From positions 184,623 through 239,131 of the forward strand of contig JALGPX010000006.1 in the NCBI GenBank assembly GCA_023515795.1: a stretch of DNA of 54,509 nucleotides, written 5' to 3'. The stretch comes from Amoeboaphelidium occidentale (Eukaryota; Aphelidiomycota; Aphelidea). The notes under the pieces were generated by a model. The model was not told the origin of the DNA. It worked only from the letters and a program-made list of their open reading frames with translations, and did not search any database. The position numbers and the translations under genes are program-made. This document shows, in pieces, positions 52,292 to 54,509 of the stretch (the first letter of the stretch is position 1; each line of letters begins with the position of its first letter).

Positions 52292-52882
52292 TTTCTCAAA
52301 TTATCGCCTTGAACCTGCAAGAAGAAGATTTTATGTTTGCAGCATATCAATAAATGGCCCTTCAATACAGGATTAGTTCGAATAAAACCAAATCTTACTG
52401 AGAAGAGCGTTACACGAATCGCCGATTTCTCGGCCACGCTGGTGGAGACTGTACAAGTAACTATGCAGGCATAATCACCTGTCTTTAACCACCAATTAAA
52501 TTTTGCAGTTAGCTGACGAAACATCATGCACGATTCTTCCTGGAGATCGCAAGCGGCCTTTTACCACCATTTGCATTCAAATCCAAGAAAACGCGTCTGA
52601 TATTTCGTGTAGCGTTAATGTCCCTGTTCCGAACAGTTAAGCAATCTGAATTACAGATTTTAACCGCCCAAAACTTAGTCTGTTTCAACTCATGAAAACC
52701 GAATGAACATAGCTTGCAGGGTTCAGATCGAGCTAGATATTCACCCTTTAAGAAAGTGCATTCGCACTCCAGCTCGCAGCATGTAGACGCTTGAGCTGGA
52801 GCTCTGCGCGATAAATGGCCGCTCAAAATGATGTTTCAAAAATCATCGATACGAAACTCCCAGAAATCTACCTTGAGACGAT
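52292..52882. other. Long intergenic stretch, no supported gene
   Basis: 591 bp between the DOMON-b561 stop and the thioesterase start. A minus-strand frame of 100 codons (52524-52826) is Cys-rich but has no signal peptide or family pattern. A plus-strand frame of about 55 codons starts at 52815 and overlaps the thioesterase start out of frame; it could act as an upstream frame. Confidence 0.4.
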
Positions 52883-54365
52883 ATGCGCAGACCTGTCTTG
52901 GATATTGGGCTACGCTTTCAAAGAAATATATCGATATCATCTATTCCTCGATCTCCAGAATCGGTGCATCCTCATAGGACTAGGCTAACGAACTTACTCT
53001 GGAGAGAAAGATTTGCAAAGGGACACATTTACAAGGAAGGCATTCCGTTACTCGCCGCTCCTTTGAATAGGACAGCTTCATCAGATAACTCTCTCTTTGA
53101 TACTCAGACGCCGTACATTCCAAAGCCGAAACGTATGGCAGAATCTTATTGCGAAGTTGTGTTGCCTTTCCGCACAGACTTGCTACTTCGAGAAGAGTAT
53201 GTGAATGTGTTCAAAGGGCTGCGCTTTGGAAAACTCATGGAGGATCTGGATGCTCTAGCTGCTTCTATTTCATACAAGCATGCTCATGATGGCCGCGATG
53301 GATACTTGCCGCTGACAATTGTTACAGCTTCTGTTGATCGCATCGATCTTCTCGAGATATTACGGTATCGTTTAAAACAAGTTATTTGCTTACGTCTTTA
53401 GGCCTGACTTGGATTTGCGATTATGTGGATATGTCACATACGTAGGAAAGTCATCTATGGAAGTTACAATCAAGGTTGAGTCTCTTGGTGATCCAAGTGC
53501 AATGCACCGCGACACTATCGATGATAGCGGGAAGCTTTTAACGAAAGCTGATAATGGAGGAAAGAATGTTAAGTGGACTCCGCTCTGCTTAGGAAGATTT
53601 ACTATGGTCGCAAAAGACTTTGAAGGTAAAACTGTTCAAGTCAATCCACTTCTACTTCACAATGATCACGAGAAAGAGTTGTTTCAACTGGGAGCAAAGC
53701 GTAAGGAACAAAAATTAGAGGCCGCAAAACAGAATGATCTTCGAAAGCAACAGCCAAACTCAGCGGAAAGAGACTTTCTTCAGGGAATTTATCAAGAACT
53801 TCATCAATATGAAGATGGAAAAGGAGCATTCCAGAAGGACCGATTGCCCGATGGAGTGGTTATGATGAGCGATACTATTCTCGATAATGTCAAGCTATGC
53901 CATCCACAAGAGCGTAATATTCATTCTTCGATTTTTGGTGGGTTTCTAATGAAGGAAGCTTTTGAAATCGCTTACACAAATGCGATGCTGTTTACTAAAG
54001 GAAGACCATACACGGTAGCTCTAGATGAAATTGCCTTCAAGAAGCCTGTCCCTATTGGCAGTGTATTATTGTTAACCAGTCAAGTTGTGTACGCAGAAGG
54101 GCCGCCTCATCGAACATTTCAGGTTGAAGTCACAGCAGAAATCATACCCGATGTCAGAAACGACAATGAAAAGGTTGTAACAAATGTATTCAACTATACC
54201 TTTGCCAGTGGAAAGGAGAATGAATCATCCGTGCCTCGTGTTCTGCCATACAGTTATAGTGAATTTATGCAGACTCTGAAAGCTAAGCGTCGCAGGGATA
54301 TTGGCATCCAAATGAAAAAGGCTCAACTAGACGAATTCAACAAATACAAGATCATTCCTGAATAA
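52883..54365 (+). CDS. ACOT9-like mitochondrial acyl-CoA thioesterase
   Basis: Exons 52883-53364 and 53402-54365, with a 37-nt intron; 481 residues. An Arg-rich, acid-poor start (MRRPVLDIGLRFQRNIS) looks like a mitochondrial presequence. Two hotdog domains follow: the first with FKGLRFGKLMEDLDALAASI and then GYVTYVGKSSMEVTIKVES across the splice; the second with SSIFGGFLMKEAFEIAYTNA and VALDEIAFKKPVPIGSVL. It should free CoA from acyl-CoA in mitochondria. The long linker with a charged helix between the domains is usual for the ACOT9 group. Confidence 0.87.
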
Positions 54366-54429
54366 ATCAATTTCAAGATTTTTATTAAATTGTATTGGTG
54401 TTGATAAACACCTCTCTGTTGGACTCCCT

Positions 54430-54448
54430 CAGTGTGTGTGTGTGTGTG
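54430..54448. repeat. (TG)n microsatellite
   Basis: About nine TG units between the thioesterase and histone genes. It lies just after the H2B stop codon and may vary between isolates. Confidence 0.8.
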
Positions 54449-54450
54449 AC

Positions 54451-54509
54451 TTATTTTGCTGAGGTGTACTTTGTGACAGCCTTGGTTCCTTCTGAGACAG
54501 CGTGCTTTG
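54451..54509 (-). CDS. Histone H2B, C-terminal end only
   Basis: The right edge of the window, read on the minus strand, encodes KHAVSEGTKAVTKYTSAK and a stop. This is the near-invariant end of histone H2B (KHAVSEGTKAVTKYTS), with the lysine that is ubiquitylated in other fungi and animals inside it. The rest of the gene is outside. In many fungi H2B is paired head to head with H2A, which would then lie beyond the edge. The fragment is too short to be called by length alone but the match is decisive. Confidence 0.95.
   Translation of the reverse strand, partial: KHAVSEGTKAVTKYTSAK

Noticed and set aside
52524-52826. 100-codon Cys-rich minus-strand frame
   Set aside because: No signal peptide, family pattern or splice partner; composition fits chance in a long spacer.
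52815-52982. About 55-codon plus-strand frame starting MAAQNDVSK before the thioesterase
   Set aside because: Overlaps the thioesterase start in another frame and ends soon after; could be an upstream frame but has no protein support.

Overview
The window is nuclear DNA of a compact eukaryotic genome. About 40 protein genes, read on both strands, fill 54.5 kb. The spliceosomal introns are very short: 29 were placed by reading frame and protein continuity, nearly all 33-45 nt, with one of 92 nt. Gene content points to a fungus or a close fungal relative: sterol genes (squalene synthase, C4-methylsterol oxidase), the Dbp7 helicase, an Msc7-like aldehyde dehydrogenase, a 25S rRNA methyltransferase of the fungal Bmt type, a proteinase K-like subtilase, secreted M28 peptidase, and Ser/Thr-rich proteins with GPI-type tails. 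A HAUS6 augmin subunit, a TMEM135 protein, a four-DOMON cytochrome b561 and a prominin-like five-span protein are less typical of yeasts and suggest an early-diverging lineage (chytrid, Rozellomycota or aphelid grade). That placement is inference; no marker in the window settles it. No tRNA, rRNA, CRISPR, virus-like element or whole transposon was seen.

Layout. 1-7.4 kb: end of a C2H2 protein, a repeat-rich GPI protein, a Pumilio protein, ATG8, PKA catalytic subunit, a small GPI-type protein, a zinc ribbon and EMC10. 7.4-10.8 kb: an M1 aminopeptidase broken in the assembly by a 93-bp duplication, an N and about 170 bp carrying what looks like the 3' end of a piggyBac transposase; a second N gap follows, also flanked by a duplication (138 bp). 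10.7-19.0 kb: a BRD8-like protein, SDF2-like MIR protein, DBP7, a GT25 glycosyltransferase, EMG1/NEP1, a subtilase and HAUS6. 19.2-28.5 kb: prominin-like protein, a two-span membrane protein, ERG25, aldehyde dehydrogenase, M28 peptidase and a second GT25 paralogue. 28.8-36.9 kb: a protein with four CCCH-plus-knuckle modules, ERG9, a coiled-coil protein, ATG1, TMEM135-like and a BMT-type methyltransferase. 37-47.3 kb: a disordered protein, small secreted proteins, a VIT/CCC1 transporter, an NBS1-like FHA/BRCT protein, NCS6/CTU1, a CTLH/UBA protein, a GT31 glycosyltransferase and a type II membrane protein. 47.8-54.5 kb: V-ATPase subunit H, DOMON-b561, an ACOT9-like thioesterase and the last codons of histone H2B.

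Themes. Autophagy: ATG8 and ATG1 are both present, and ATG1 ends in a candidate Atg8-binding motif. ER and secretory path: EMC10, SDF2-like, GT25 x2, GT31 and several secreted proteins. Ribosome biogenesis: DBP7, EMG1 and the BMT-type enzyme. Sterols: ERG25 and ERG9. Genes are packed tightly: stop codons of facing genes lie 6-38 bp apart in many pairs and one pair overlaps by about 110 bp; three head-to-head pairs have start codons only 27, 33 and 59 bp apart, so promoters and terminators must overlap neighbouring coding sequence. Two introns appear to use GC-AG ends and one 36-nt intron in PKA has no stop and keeps frame, so automated gene calls here may go wrong.
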